A stretch of DNA of 37,485 nt from Gallionellaceae bacterium (GTDB lineage: Bacteria > Pseudomonadota > Gammaproteobacteria > Burkholderiales > Gallionellaceae), in contig DMCN01000114.1 of the NCBI GenBank assembly GCA_003445795.1, positions 1 to 37,485 on the forward strand. The letters are read 5' to 3'. This document shows positions 7,894 to 16,016 of the stretch, piece after piece; position 1 is the stretch's first letter, and each line of letters starts with the position of its first letter. The notes beneath the pieces were generated by a model. It was not told the origin of the DNA. It searched no databases and saw nothing but the letters and a program-made list of their open reading frames with translations. Both the position numbers and the translations under genes were made by a program.

Positions 7894-8465
7894 TAGAAGT
7901 CACGCTCGAACTGAAATTCGATTCCTTTCTGGTGCACAGCAAGGGAAAATCCGACGATGTATCGAGCCAGAAATCCGCCCGCGCGATCAAGCTCAACTGC
8001 CAGAAGATCGTCTCGGTGCGCAAACTCACGGAGACCAAACCCAGCTCCGACTTCGAGTTTCTCGGCGCTGCGAACAAGCAGGCAGCGCATGGCGAGACCG
8101 ACCAGGAGTTCGATGACAAGCTCTTCAGTCATCTTTCCACTCATACAGCCGTCGATGCATCGAGAGTCAATATCGCTTTCAGTGAATCGGGCTACAAGGC
8201 AACCGAAAAGGGGGCCGACAGTGGCGAGATTGGCCGCATGATCATTCCCGAGATGACCGGCCAGAACGGGCTGGGACTCGAGCTGGTGTTCAAGCCGGAC
8301 GAGTTTGATGCCGCCTGGGATTTGCTCGCGCAACAAAAGGTCCGCAAGGTTCTCGCCAACCTGGCGTGTTTCAAACTGATGCCGGGCGCATTTCCCGGTC
8401 ACGGGCAGAACCTGTTTGTCGCGGGCGTGCTGTCCTGCTCGTTGCAGTTCACGCCGAACGACTAG
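7890..8465 (+). CDS. Hypothetical protein, last gene of the long operon
   Basis: I do not recognise this 191-residue protein. It is soluble, with no signal peptide or membrane helix, and mixed alpha/beta by appearance: a beta-like start (MIEVTLELKFDSFLV), a Lys/Ser-rich middle, an acidic patch (ETDQEFDDKLF), then 'GLGLELVFKPDEFDAAWDLLAQQ' and 'FPGHGQNLFVAGVLSCSL' near the end. Its ATG overlaps the methyltransferase stop in ATGA, which is the main argument for translation and fixes the start. The only other longer start, at 7842, lies inside the preceding gene. A stem-loop follows just after its stop. An RNA-related role is possible from context only. Confidence 0.7.
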   Translation: MIEVTLELKFDSFLVHSKGKSDDVSSQKSARAIKLNCQKIVSVRKLTETKPSSDFEFLGAANKQAAHGETDQEFDDKLFSHLSTHTAVDASRVNIAFSESGYKATEKGADSGEIGRMIIPEMTGQNGLGLELVFKPDEFDAAWDLLAQQKVRKVLANLACFKLMPGAFPGHGQNLFVAGVLSCSLQFTPND

Positions 8466-8470
8466 TTGCC

Positions 8471-8491
8471 AAAGCGGGGCGGCTCCGCTTT
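8471..8491 (+). terminator. Putative operon-end stem-loop
   Basis: AAAGCGG (8471-8477) pairs with CCGCTTT (8485-8491) around a seven-base GC-rich loop, five bases after the last gene of the nine-gene run. No clean T-run follows (GCTGATTTG), so it may be a weak or Rho-assisted terminator or a 3'-end stabiliser. Confidence 0.5.
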
Positions 8492-8607
8492 GCTGATTTG
8501 TAATATCTGCAGCATGTTCGTGTTCGACACCGAACAGACCCCAGCCGCGATCTGATTCAGCATCCGTATTCTGCGCACCCTGATGTGCAGGCTACCGGAA
8601 CGCGCCC

Positions 8608-9909
8608 ATGTCAACCGCTCAATGGTTCATCTTCGTAGGCGGACTATTGCTGTTCATGGGCCTCACCGCGTCCATCCTCAAGCGCTCAATGGTCACGTCC
8701 GCCATCATCTATCTGGCGGTGGGCGTGCTGGTCGGGCCGACGGCACTTGATCTGTTTCATTTCAACCCGCTCAAGGAATCGGCACTGCTCGAAGTGCTCA
8801 CCGAAGTGGCGGTGTTGATTTCGCTGTTCTCTGCCGGGGTCAAGATGCCGGTGCCGTTCACCGTCGCGCGCTGGCGCGCACCCATCCTGCTGGCTACCGT
8901 GTCCATGACTATCACCGTCGCCGCAGTCGCGGCGTTTGCCTACTATGCGCTGGGTCTGCCATTGGGAGCGGGCGTGCTGTTGGGCGCCATCCTCGCGCCG
9001 ACCGATCCCGTGCTGGCCACCGACGTGCAGATCCGCCATCCGGGCGATCACGACCAGTTGCGCTTCACCCTGACCTGCGAAGCGGGCATGAACGACGGCA
9101 GCGCGTTTCCCTTCGTGATGCTGGGTATGGGCATGCTGGGCCTGCATGAGATCGGCGAGTACGGACTGAACTGGCTGCTGGTGGATGTGCTGTGGGCCAC
9201 GCTGGCCGGCATCGTCATCGGCGTGCTTGCGGGTGTCGCACTGGCAAGGCTGGGCTGGAAACTGCGCAGTAAGCCCCACAAACACGAGCTGATGGACGAC
9301 TTCCTCGGCCTCGGCCTGATCGGCGTCGTCTACGGATTATCGGTGATCGTCAATGCCTGGGGATTCCTCGCCGTGTTTTTTGCCGCGGTCGCGTTGCGCC
9401 AAACCGAGCTCAAGATGGCCAAAGTGGTGAAGGCAGCTTTCGACGGAAGCAATACCCAGAAAGTCGCGCGCGCCGAAGGACATCCCAATCCCGCACCGGA
9501 ACCGCCGGAAACCGTCAGCGAAGGATCGCTGGTGTTCAAGGAACATCTGGAAAGACTATCGGAAGTCGTGCTGGTGCTGCTGATCGGAGGCTCGCTCTAT
9601 GCCGATTCGTGGACCTGGGATGCGGTGTGGCTGGCACTGTTCCTGTTCGCGGTCGCGCGCCCGCTCAGCGTCTTCATCGGCCTGCTGGGCACGCACACCA
9701 CCATGCGTATCCGCGGCATGACCGGCTGGTTCGGCGTGCGCGGCATCGGCTCACTCTATTACCTGATGTATGCGATAGAGCACGGCCTGCCGGAAGCGCT
9801 GTCGCTGCAACTGATGCAGCTGACACTCATCGTCGTCACTCTCTCCATCATATTCCACGGTACCAGCGTCAAGCCGCTGATGGGATTGTTCTGGCGGCAA
9901 AAAAAGTAG
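8608..9909 (+). CDS. Na+(K+)/H+ antiporter, CPA1 type
   Basis: This 433-residue polytopic membrane protein belongs to the cation:proton antiporter superfamily, NhaP-like. It has about 12 hydrophobic segments. The key motifs are 'GAILAPTDPVLATDVQ' and 'CEAGMNDGSAFPFVML', the latter giving the ND pair of electroneutral CPA1 exchangers, plus 'GWFGVRGIGSLYYL' near the end with its conserved arginine. It would exchange internal Na+ or K+ for external protons, for pH and salt homeostasis. A polar loop at about residues 270-310 (rich in Pro and Glu) separates the two halves. It is monocistronic, with a 140-base upstream region, and convergent with the GGDEF-EAL gene. Confidence 0.9.
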   Translation: MSTAQWFIFVGGLLLFMGLTASILKRSMVTSAIIYLAVGVLVGPTALDLFHFNPLKESALLEVLTEVAVLISLFSAGVKMPVPFTVARWRAPILLATVSMTITVAAVAAFAYYALGLPLGAGVLLGAILAPTDPVLATDVQIRHPGDHDQLRFTLTCEAGMNDGSAFPFVMLGMGMLGLHEIGEYGLNWLLVDVLWATLAGIVIGVLAGVALARLGWKLRSKPHKHELMDDFLGLGLIGVVYGLSVIVNAWGFLAVFFAAVALRQTELKMAKVVKAAFDGSNTQKVARAEGHPNPAPEPPETVSEGSLVFKEHLERLSEVVLVLLIGGSLYADSWTWDAVWLALFLFAVARPLSVFIGLLGTHTTMRIRGMTGWFGVRGIGSLYYLMYAIEHGLPEALSLQLMQLTLIVVTLSIIFHGTSVKPLMGLFWRQKK

Positions 9910-9937
9910 TCGGCATCCGTGATCGCCCGCTGAGCGA

Positions 9938-12226
9938 TCAGTCTTGTTTCAGATTCGCTTCAAATTCCGTGATCGGCACGGGCGCGCCGAACAGATAGCC
10001 CTGGAAGTGGAAACAGCCGGTGCCCATGAGGAACTGGCGCTGCTCTTCCGTCGACACGCCCTCGGCGATCACATCCAGATACAGGTTCTGCGCCATCGCG
10101 ATGATGGTGCCCACGATCTCCTTGTCGCTGCTGGCGGAAGCGATGTCGCGCACGAACGACCTGTCGATCTTGATCTGGTCGAGCGGAAGCCGGCTGAGAT
10201 ATTGCAGCGACGAATAGCCGGTGCCGAAATCGTCCAGCGCAAACTGCACACCAATCTCTTTCAGCGCGCTCATGGTCTTGATTGTGTCCTCGATGTTCTT
10301 CAGCAGCATGCTCTCGGTGAGTTCCAGCTTCAGCAGCACCGGATTGATGCCGTGGCGCAGCACGGCGGCCTGCACCTGTGCCACGAAATCGGCCTGGTGC
10401 AACTGCGTCGCACTCACGTTCAGCGCGAGCGAGAGGTGACGGGTCTGCGCATTCTGCTGCCATGCCTTGAGCTGGGCGCAGGTCGTATCCAGCACCCATT
10501 GCCCGATCGGCAATATCAGGTCGGTCTCTTCCATCACCCGGATGAACAGGTCCGGCGACACCAGCCCCCGCGTCGGATGCTGCCAGCGCAGCAGCGCTTC
10601 CGCACCGAGCGGTTTGTTTGCCCTGTCCACCTGGACCTGGAAGTGCAACTGGAACTGTTGCTTCTCCAGCGCCTTGCGCAATTCACCCTCGAGCACGACG
10701 CGGGCGGTGACGGCGTCCTGCATCTGCTGGTCGAAGAAGCGCACCGTGTTGCGTCCCGCCTTTTTCGCCTGATACATGGCGATGTCGGCCTGCTTCAGAA
10801 GCTCTTCTTTTTCCAGCTGGTGACCCTTGAACAGGGTCGCGCCGATGCTGGGTGTGCAGCGGTACTCATGCGTGACGAGCTGGTAGGGCTGGCCCAGCGT
10901 GGCGAGGATCTTTTCGCCGATGATCTCTGTCTGAGCCGCCGCCTCGATATCTTCTTCGCCCAGATCCTCCAGCATCACCACGAATTCATCCCCGCCCAGT
11001 CGCGCCACCGTATCGTCTTCGCGCACGCAGAAGGTCAGGCGTTGCGCAACCTGGCGCAGCAGCAGGTCGCCCATGTCGTGGCCGAGGGTGTCGTTGAGTG
11101 CCTTGAAATTGTCCAGGTCGATGAACAGCAGCGCTCCTTCCTTGCCGCTGCGCGCGCTGGAAGCGAGCGCCTGCTGCAAACGGTCCAGCAGCAGCCGGCG
11201 GTTGGGCAGGTCGGTGAGCGGGTCGTAGAACGCGAGGTTCTTGATCTTGTCCTCGGCCAGCTTGCGCTCGGTGACGTCCTGCACGATCGCGATACCGCCC
11301 ACGATCTTGCCGCCAGCATCGCGCGAAGGCGTGCAGGTCATGTTGATCCAGCCTTCGGCATCGCTGAAGGTCGCGAGGTAATGGCCTTCGTAGTAGCCCA
11401 TGTTCCCCTCCAGCGCCTTGTTCAGGCTGGGCAGGATGGCCTGCTGCTTGAGCAGCTTCATGTCCAGACCCACGAGGCGCTCGGCCGTATTGCGCAGCAT
11501 ATTGGCGAAGCGCTCGTTGGAATAGGTGATCACCAGATTCCTGTCGTAGTGGAAGATGCCGACCGGCAAATGGCTCAGCAGCAAACGGTAGCGCTCCTTG
11601 CCTTCCCGCACGATATCCTCGCGCGCTGCCGCCTCCAGGCGCAGGGTGACGTTTTCGATGAAATTCTGGTTGATACGCCAAAGGATTATGAGCATGAAGC
11701 CGAGGTACAACAGCACTGCCAACGCCATCGCCAGCGAAATGTGGTCTCCCGCGACCAGCAGGCGGACCACGAGCGGCAGCGTGATCAAGGCGGAGAATGA
11801 AAGTGAACTGACCCGGTCGGTGGAGAACGAGGCCACGCCCCCGACTGTCATCCCGCCCAGCACAAAGATCAGGAACATCACGTAAGGAGGATGGTCGGCG
11901 GGGTAGAGCAGGAAGCCGGCCGAACCCCAGACGGCACCGGCAACGATCACCCCGAGGCGAAAGTTACCCAGTTTGGCTTGTACTGCCGCACTGTCGTTCA
12001 TCGAATAGCGCTGCGGGAGATAGACCATCGAAGCCCGCAATAGCGAAGCCAGCACCATCAGCGAACACCAGATGAACAGATTGGTGAAGGGGACCATCTC
12101 CCACTGGATATAGGCCAGGAACACCGCGAGGGAGATGCTGGCGAGTAGCGATATCCTGCTGACGGAAAGCAACTGCCGCAACTGGGCGGATTGAATGGCG
12201 GCGGTGTGGTTGAGCTTGTCTATCAC
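9938..12226 (-). CDS. Membrane PAS-GGDEF-EAL cyclic-di-GMP enzyme
   Basis: This 762-residue signalling protein starts with about six hydrophobic segments (residues 20-190), followed by a short coiled linker, a PAS domain (about 215-330; 'LLSHLPVGIFHYDRN', ending in the PAC-like 'AIVQDVTERKLAED'), a GGDEF domain (about 335-495) and an EAL domain (about 515-755). The cyclase site is intact: 'DPLTDLPNRR' and 'ARLGGDEFVVML'. The phosphodiesterase site also looks intact: 'GAEALLRWQHP', 'LELTESML', 'LDDFGTGYSS' and 'IAEGVSTEEQ'. It could therefore make and break c-di-GMP, with balance set by the sensory part. Type IV pilus genes occur at the other end of the window, but no direct link is shown. Confidence 0.95.
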   Translation of the reverse strand: MIDKLNHTAAIQSAQLRQLLSVSRISLLASISLAVFLAYIQWEMVPFTNLFIWCSLMVLASLLRASMVYLPQRYSMNDSAAVQAKLGNFRLGVIVAGAVWGSAGFLLYPADHPPYVMFLIFVLGGMTVGGVASFSTDRVSSLSFSALITLPLVVRLLVAGDHISLAMALAVLLYLGFMLIILWRINQNFIENVTLRLEAAAREDIVREGKERYRLLLSHLPVGIFHYDRNLVITYSNERFANMLRNTAERLVGLDMKLLKQQAILPSLNKALEGNMGYYEGHYLATFSDAEGWINMTCTPSRDAGGKIVGGIAIVQDVTERKLAEDKIKNLAFYDPLTDLPNRRLLLDRLQQALASSARSGKEGALLFIDLDNFKALNDTLGHDMGDLLLRQVAQRLTFCVREDDTVARLGGDEFVVMLEDLGEEDIEAAAQTEIIGEKILATLGQPYQLVTHEYRCTPSIGATLFKGHQLEKEELLKQADIAMYQAKKAGRNTVRFFDQQMQDAVTARVVLEGELRKALEKQQFQLHFQVQVDRANKPLGAEALLRWQHPTRGLVSPDLFIRVMEETDLILPIGQWVLDTTCAQLKAWQQNAQTRHLSLALNVSATQLHQADFVAQVQAAVLRHGINPVLLKLELTESMLLKNIEDTIKTMSALKEIGVQFALDDFGTGYSSLQYLSRLPLDQIKIDRSFVRDIASASSDKEIVGTIIAMAQNLYLDVIAEGVSTEEQRQFLMGTGCFHFQGYLFGAPVPITEFEANLKQD

Positions 12227-12341
12227 TTGTATTTCGGCGATGGGAACGCGGTCGGGCGAACCGTCTTATTAGTTGAGTGATTCGCGCGGATTATGCCTTA
12301 AATTCCTGATGGAATGGCTTCGGTATTGTTGCAAAGAGAAT

Positions 12342-12372
12342 CGCCAGCGCATCCATTCAGGATGTGCTGGCG
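12342..12372. terminator. Strong stem-loop between convergent-side intergenic ends
   Basis: CGCCAGCGCATCC (12342-12354) pairs with GGATGTGCTGGCG (12360-12372) with one G-U pair and a five-base loop. It lies downstream of the minus-strand small gene ending at 12496 and upstream of the GGDEF-EAL gene start at 12226. It most likely separates the two units, as a terminator or 3' stabiliser. No clear T-run follows on either strand. The rest of 12227-12495 shows no gene I can support. Confidence 0.5.
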
Positions 12373-12495
12373 AGCAGATGTGATTTTGATTTATTGCTGT
12401 CCCAACCTCAGGAAATGACGATCAGTCTGATGCCATCGCAGACAGAACCGCCACCTGCAGCAGGGGGATTCGGAAGTGTGCCCACGCGGGCAACG

Positions 12496-12747
12496 TCAAT
12501 GCGGATACTGCTTTCCGTGGAGTACCTGCAGATGCAGGATCTCGTCCCACGCCTCGTCCGGAAAACCCTCGCGGTCGAACCTGCCGGCATTCGGCCGCAA
12601 CAATTCGGAGAGATAGGGTTCCGCCTCGGGCGAATCCCAAAGCGTGACGATCTTTTCCAGTATGTGGGGGAAGCGCTCGTCGAGCATCTTCGGGTACTGG
12701 CTTGGGCTGCATTTAAGCGTATGCAGGACGTCATCTCTATCGATCAT
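12496..12747 (-). CDS. Small conserved-looking hypothetical protein
   Basis: This is an 83-residue acidic soluble protein: a start 'MIDRDDVLHTLKCSPSQYPKML', a helix 'RFPHILEKIVTLWDSPEAEPYLSELL', and a tail 'GRFDREGFPDEAWDEILHLQ'. I recall similar small proteins in other betaproteobacteria with the same 'SPSQYPKML..RFPH.LEKIV.LWDSPE' pattern, but know no function. A Shine-Dalgarno (GGAG) precedes the ATG at 12747. It is divergent from the isochorismatase-like gene, and both starts are preceded by the same GAATGGAGAAAC stretch. A larger plus-strand frame across this region has atypical composition and is taken as its shadow. Confidence 0.75.
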   Translation of the reverse strand: MIDRDDVLHTLKCSPSQYPKMLDERFPHILEKIVTLWDSPEAEPYLSELLRPNAGRFDREGFPDEAWDEILHLQVLHGKQYPH

Positions 12748-12912
12748 GGTGTTTCTCCATTCTCATCGGATCACTCCCTGACTGGCATGGGCCGCACCTG
12801 GCACACATGCCGAATACAGCGTTGTCCCGCGCGGCCCCCCACGTCAATCCCCGCTCGCCCGCACCTTCATTCATAATTCAGGCTCTGAACCACGTTACCG
12901 AATGGAGAAACC

Positions 12913-13479
12913 ATGCCTATCCGAAACAAGTTCCTGCTCGACCCGGCCCGCGCCGTACTGGTCGTCATCGACGTGCAGGAAAGACTCTGCGCCGCCATGG
13001 ACCAGGACGCGCTGCAACGCCTGAACAGGAACGCCGGCATCCTGATCGAAAGCGCGCTCGAATTGGCCGTGCCGGTGATCTTCACCGAGCAATACGTCAA
13101 AGGGCTGGGACCGACGCTGGGCGAGCTGAAGCAAAGAGCGCCGGCCGCCGCCTGCTACGAGAAACTCACCTTCAGCTGCTGCGGCAACCGGGAATTCACC
13201 CGGCATCTGAGAGAGAGCGGCCGCACCCAGATCATTGCCTGCGGCGCGGAGACCCATGTCTGCGTGCAGCAGACCGTCATCGAACTGCTGGACGAAGGCT
13301 TCGACGTGCACGTCGTCAAGGATGCCGTGATAAGCCGCAGCCCGGACAACAAACAGACCGCGATGGAAGCCATGCTGCTCGCCGGTGCCGTACCCACCAG
13401 CACCGAAGCTGCTGTGTTCCAGTTGCTCAAGGTCGCCGGGACCGACTCGTTCAAGAAGATATCGAAGCTGGTCAAATAG
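12913..13479 (+). CDS. Isochorismatase-family cysteine hydrolase
   Basis: This 188-residue protein of the isochorismatase/nicotinamidase-like superfamily is closest in look to YcaC-type hydrolases. The catalytic triad is visible as Asp20 ('VVIDVQERL'), Lys84 ('CYEKLTFSCC') and Cys117 ('ETHVCVQQT'), with the preceding cis-peptide-type 'GAETH'. The substrate is unknown; relatives cleave amides such as nicotinamide. No signal peptide is present. The start at 12913 follows a good Shine-Dalgarno (ATGGAGAAACC). It is transcribed alone, divergent from the 83-residue hypothetical gene. Extra cysteines at 89-90 are not part of the usual triad. Confidence 0.9.
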   Translation: MPIRNKFLLDPARAVLVVIDVQERLCAAMDQDALQRLNRNAGILIESALELAVPVIFTEQYVKGLGPTLGELKQRAPAAACYEKLTFSCCGNREFTRHLRESGRTQIIACGAETHVCVQQTVIELLDEGFDVHVVKDAVISRSPDNKQTAMEAMLLAGAVPTSTEAAVFQLLKVAGTDSFKKISKLVK

Positions 13480-13566
13480 CGCGGGGGGCCATCCGGACCC
13501 TCTGCGCGTAGCTCCTGCTTCGTCCGGCCGCATTCACAATGCTGTAACCTGCCGCTGCTACTAATG

Positions 13567-13589
13567 GAGTCCTCTCCCCAAAAGGACTC
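13567..13589 (+). promoter_or_regulatory. Hairpin overlapping the Shine-Dalgarno of the DUF2934 gene
   Basis: GAGTCCT (13567-13573) pairs with AGGACTC (13583-13589). The right arm contains most of the Shine-Dalgarno AAGGA that serves the ATG at 13595. Formation of the stem would hide the ribosome binding site, so translation of the small protein could be conditional. Pairing is seen directly; regulation is inference. Confidence 0.45.
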
Positions 13590-13594
13590 TCATC

Positions 13595-13813
13595 ATGAGC
13601 CAGGATCAACCGCTGTACGGTGAACTGGTCATCCCGTTCAACGCCGAAAACGAGACAGTATCCCGCCAGCAGGCGAAGACCAGGGCCGCAGAGATTCACA
13701 AGCAGATAGAACAGATCGCCTTCTACCTGGCGAAAGAGCGCGACTTCGCGCCGGGGCACGAAGTCGAAGATTGGCTCAGGGCCGAGATACAGGTGTTGAA
13801 GTCGTTGAAGTGA
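13595..13813 (+). CDS. DUF2934 family small protein
   Basis: This 72-residue protein has the C-terminal DUF2934 pattern: 'IEQIAFYLAKERDFAPGHEVEDWLRAEIQVL', a helix, a G-x-E turn and the hallmark DWLRAE (compare D..HWL.AE in the family). DUF2934 proteins are short, widespread in environmental proteobacteria and of unknown function. The start at 13595 has the Shine-Dalgarno AAGGA eight bases upstream, within a hairpin. It ends close to the membrane-protein gene on the other strand and has its own promoter region of about 110 bases. Confidence 0.8.
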   Translation: MSQDQPLYGELVIPFNAENETVSRQQAKTRAAEIHKQIEQIAFYLAKERDFAPGHEVEDWLRAEIQVLKSLK

Positions 13814-13816
13814 ATG

Positions 13817-14188
13817 TCAACGGCGCCGCGTCAGGCGCACCGCTACCGTCACGGCGGCAATCATCGCGAAATACACCAGCACGATCGTGCCCAGCATCCA
13901 CAGCATCCCGATGAACAACAGCGCGAACAGCGGTGAACCCTTCAGCGCCACGCGGTGCAGCAGCGTGGCGGAATGCAGCTCAATGCGTTTCGGCGCGACG
14001 ATGAACACATACGTCGCATAGCCCGTGATGGCCGAGATCACTGCCGAGATCAGCCCGGCGGTGATCGCCTCGCTGCCGACGACCCCTTCCGGCCCGCCGT
14101 AGAAAAGGCACAGCAGTGCCCAGAAGAACATGAAGATCGAGACGCAGCAGGCGGCAACGGCGGCGATGGTGGTAGTGATGAAATACAT
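13817..14188 (-). CDS. Hypothetical small membrane protein
   Basis: This protein of about 123 residues is mostly hydrophobic. Two N-terminal helices (about residues 1-30 and 42-65) are separated by a short 'YGGPEGVVG' loop; a polar stretch 'APKRIELHSATLLHRVAL' follows, then two more helices and a basic tail 'RLTRRR'. I do not recognise the family. I took the ATG at 14188, directly before the first helix; the in-frame ATG at 14245 would add 19 polar residues and cannot be excluded. It may be cotranscribed with no neighbour: the M23 peptidase gene upstream on the same strand ends about 40 bases before the longer start. Confidence 0.6.
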   Translation of the reverse strand: MYFITTTIAAVAACCVSIFMFFWALLCLFYGGPEGVVGSEAITAGLISAVISAITGYATYVFIVAPKRIELHSATLLHRVALKGSPLFALLFIGMLWMLGTIVLVYFAMIAAVTVAVRLTRRR

Positions 14189-14284
14189 ATCGGGTGTGCG
14201 TGTGTCGATGGAGGCTATGCCGCTGTCCTGCGGCGGATGGCGCATTATCCGTGAAGAGAAAGTGGCGTCAACCTGCCGCGGAGT

Positions 14285-15136
14285 TCATTGCCGGCGTTCC
14301 GCTGCGAGGAATAACTCCGGATCCACCATCGCCCCGTTTAGCACCACACTCCAGTGCAGATGTGGCCCCGATGCGCGGCCGGTCTGGCCGACGAGGCCGA
14401 TACGCTGGCCCTTGCGCACCGTCTGGCCTGCCTTCACATCCATACGCTTCAGGTGGCAATACAAAGTGATGAGCCCGTTGCCGTGGTCCACGAATACCGT
14501 CTTGCCGTTGAAGAAATAATCATCCACTGCCAGCACCACACCCGCCGCGCTCGCCACCACCGGCTTGCCGCTCCCCGCTCTCACATCCAGGCCGGAATGC
14601 GGCTTGCGCATCTGGCCGTTGAAGAAGCGGCGTGCGCCGAAGCGCCCGCCCAGATCACCCTTTGCAGGCTGGATGAGATCGAGATCGGTGTCCGGCGCAT
14701 CGCGCCAGTGTTGTTTCAGCGTCGTGATGGCCGCGATCTCGCGCTCCGCGCGCGCCAGGTCTGCGGGCGAAAGCTCGATCTTGCTCGTGTCCTTCAGTGT
14801 CACATACTGCTCGGGGTAAGCCTTCGGCCGGATGTCGAACGGTAACATCACCGTCTCGTGGCCAAGCTGCACCTTCAACTCATGCATCACCGGGATGCTG
14901 TCCAGCGGCAGACCCACCACCGCAACCCATTGCCCTTCATCGGCAGTGACCAGCACCGGCAGATCCTGGAACCATGCCTGCGGCTTGTCGGCGATGGCAG
15001 AGGTACTGCCGAGCGGCAACACCATCACCCCACCCGGCACATTGGATGACGCCGGCAGGCCCGCGTGGGCGAGCAGGGGGAGTGCAAAGAGGCTGAGGCT
15101 GACGAGGCGGCGAAGCGAGGTTACGAGAGTGTGCAT
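14285..15136 (-). CDS. Periplasmic M23-family (LytM) metallopeptidase
   Basis: This 283-residue exported protein has a cleavable signal peptide ('LVSLSLFALPLLAHAGLP', cleavage probably after AHA), a beta-rich middle region, and a C-terminal M23 domain (about residues 175-275). The zinc-site motifs are present: 'KPHSGLDVRAG' (H..xxxD) and 'GPHLHWSVVLNG' (HxH), with 'VVLAVDDYFFNGKTVFVDHGNG' typical of catalytic LytM domains. It should cut peptidoglycan cross-links, during growth or division. I chose the ATG at 15136 because it gives a normal signal peptide; the ATG at 15160 adds eight residues. It is divergent from the dUTPase gene, with about 90 bases between the starts. Confidence 0.9.
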   Translation of the reverse strand: MHTLVTSLRRLVSLSLFALPLLAHAGLPASSNVPGGVMVLPLGSTSAIADKPQAWFQDLPVLVTADEGQWVAVVGLPLDSIPVMHELKVQLGHETVMLPFDIRPKAYPEQYVTLKDTSKIELSPADLARAEREIAAITTLKQHWRDAPDTDLDLIQPAKGDLGGRFGARRFFNGQMRKPHSGLDVRAGSGKPVVASAAGVVLAVDDYFFNGKTVFVDHGNGLITLYCHLKRMDVKAGQTVRKGQRIGLVGQTGRASGPHLHWSVVLNGAMVDPELFLAAERRQ

Positions 15137-15225
15137 GGCGCATATTCTAGCGTGCGGCATCTGGAATGTCGGAAATTAAAGACAGGCCGTGCTGTAAAAT
15201 GCCTGCTTTCCCCAAGGCCGTAACC

Positions 15226-15888
15226 ATGACGATCTCAGAGACCCAACTCATCACCATGCTCGAACTGCAGGACGGCATGAACAGCAAGGTCAACCCCGCT
15301 TGGGTTGCCGCCAACAACAACTGGCATCGCGCCATCCAGGTCGAAGGCGTCGAAGCCATCGAGCACCACGGCTGGAAATGGTGGAAGAAACAGGAATGCG
15401 ACTGGGCGCAACTGCGCATGGAGTTGGTCGATATCTGGCACTTCATCCTCTCCGCATCCATACAAAGCAAACTGGGCGATGTCGTGCAGGCGAAGACAGA
15501 GATGCAGACCGAGCTCGATCTTCACCAGAAGTCGGTCCAGTTCGATGGTCAGACCTACGTACTCGCGCAATTGACCCTGCTGGAAAAGCTCGACCTGCTG
15601 GCCGGCCTGGCCGCAGCCAAGCGCAGTAGCCTCGCACTGTTCGAGGCACTGCTGCACGACTGCGATATGGAATGGAACGACCTGTTCAAACAATACATCG
15701 GCAAAAACGTGCTCAACGTATTCCGCCAGGACCACGGTTACAAGGCTGGAACCTACATCAAGATATGGGATGGTCGCGAAGACAACGAACATCTGGTCGA
15801 AGTGCTGGAGATCGCCAATCTGGATTCCGCCAACGTCCGCGACGAACTGTACAGCTCACTCAAGGCAAGATACTTAAAGGTGTGCTGA
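15226..15888 (+). CDS. Dimeric all-alpha dUTP diphosphatase
   Basis: This 220-residue enzyme is of the dimeric dUTPase family (related to MazG-type pyrophosphatases, not to trimeric Dut). It shows 'LLTMLELQDGMNSKVNP'-type start (here LITMLELQDGMN), 'WHRAIQVEGVEAIEHHGWKWWKK', and the metal-binding 'MELVDIWHFILS' (ExxxD), followed by the late 'YIGKNVLNVFRQDHGYK..TYIKIWDG..DN' motif. It hydrolyses dUTP to dUMP, keeping uracil out of DNA. I started at 15226, where the conserved helix begins, after CGTAACC; an upstream in-frame start at 15166 adds a Cys/Pro-rich segment without family support. The stop codon lies inside the left arm of a long inverted repeat. Confidence 0.92.
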   Translation: MTISETQLITMLELQDGMNSKVNPAWVAANNNWHRAIQVEGVEAIEHHGWKWWKKQECDWAQLRMELVDIWHFILSASIQSKLGDVVQAKTEMQTELDLHQKSVQFDGQTYVLAQLTLLEKLDLLAGLAAAKRSSLALFEALLHDCDMEWNDLFKQYIGKNVLNVFRQDHGYKAGTYIKIWDGREDNEHLVEVLEIANLDSANVRDELYSSLKARYLKVC

Positions 15889-15981
15889 TTGAATCCGTTC
15901 GTGGTGAGCCTGTCGAACCATGAACGGAGGCCTTCTACATCAGCCCGTCGAAGGGTCTCCACGAACGGATTTAATCAGCAC
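15882..15981. repeat. Nested REP-type palindromes with 23-bp outer arms
   Basis: The outer arms 15882-15904 (GTGCTGATTGAATCCGTTCG...) and 15959-15981 (reverse complement with one mismatch) enclose an inner element, 15895-15927, of the form CCGTTCG...GAGCCTGTCGAA...GAACGG. A second core-like segment (CCCGTCGAAGGG) lies near 15945. The inner element matches the REP copies at 22655-22828. The structure covers the dUTPase stop codon and could form the 3' end of its mRNA. Confidence 0.75.
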
Positions 15982-16016
15982 CTCAAAGCCCTCCAGCAAA
16001 GAAAGTAACAGCAACC

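Noticed and set aside
9944..11800. 618-codon plus-strand frame antisense to the GGDEF-EAL gene
   Set aside because: Composition (His/Gln/Arg-rich, no domain) is that of a high-GC shadow; the minus-strand gene has intact GGDEF and EAL motifs.
12364..12876. 170-codon plus-strand frame
   Set aside because: Antisense to the 83-residue conserved-looking gene, low-complexity ends and no ribosome site.
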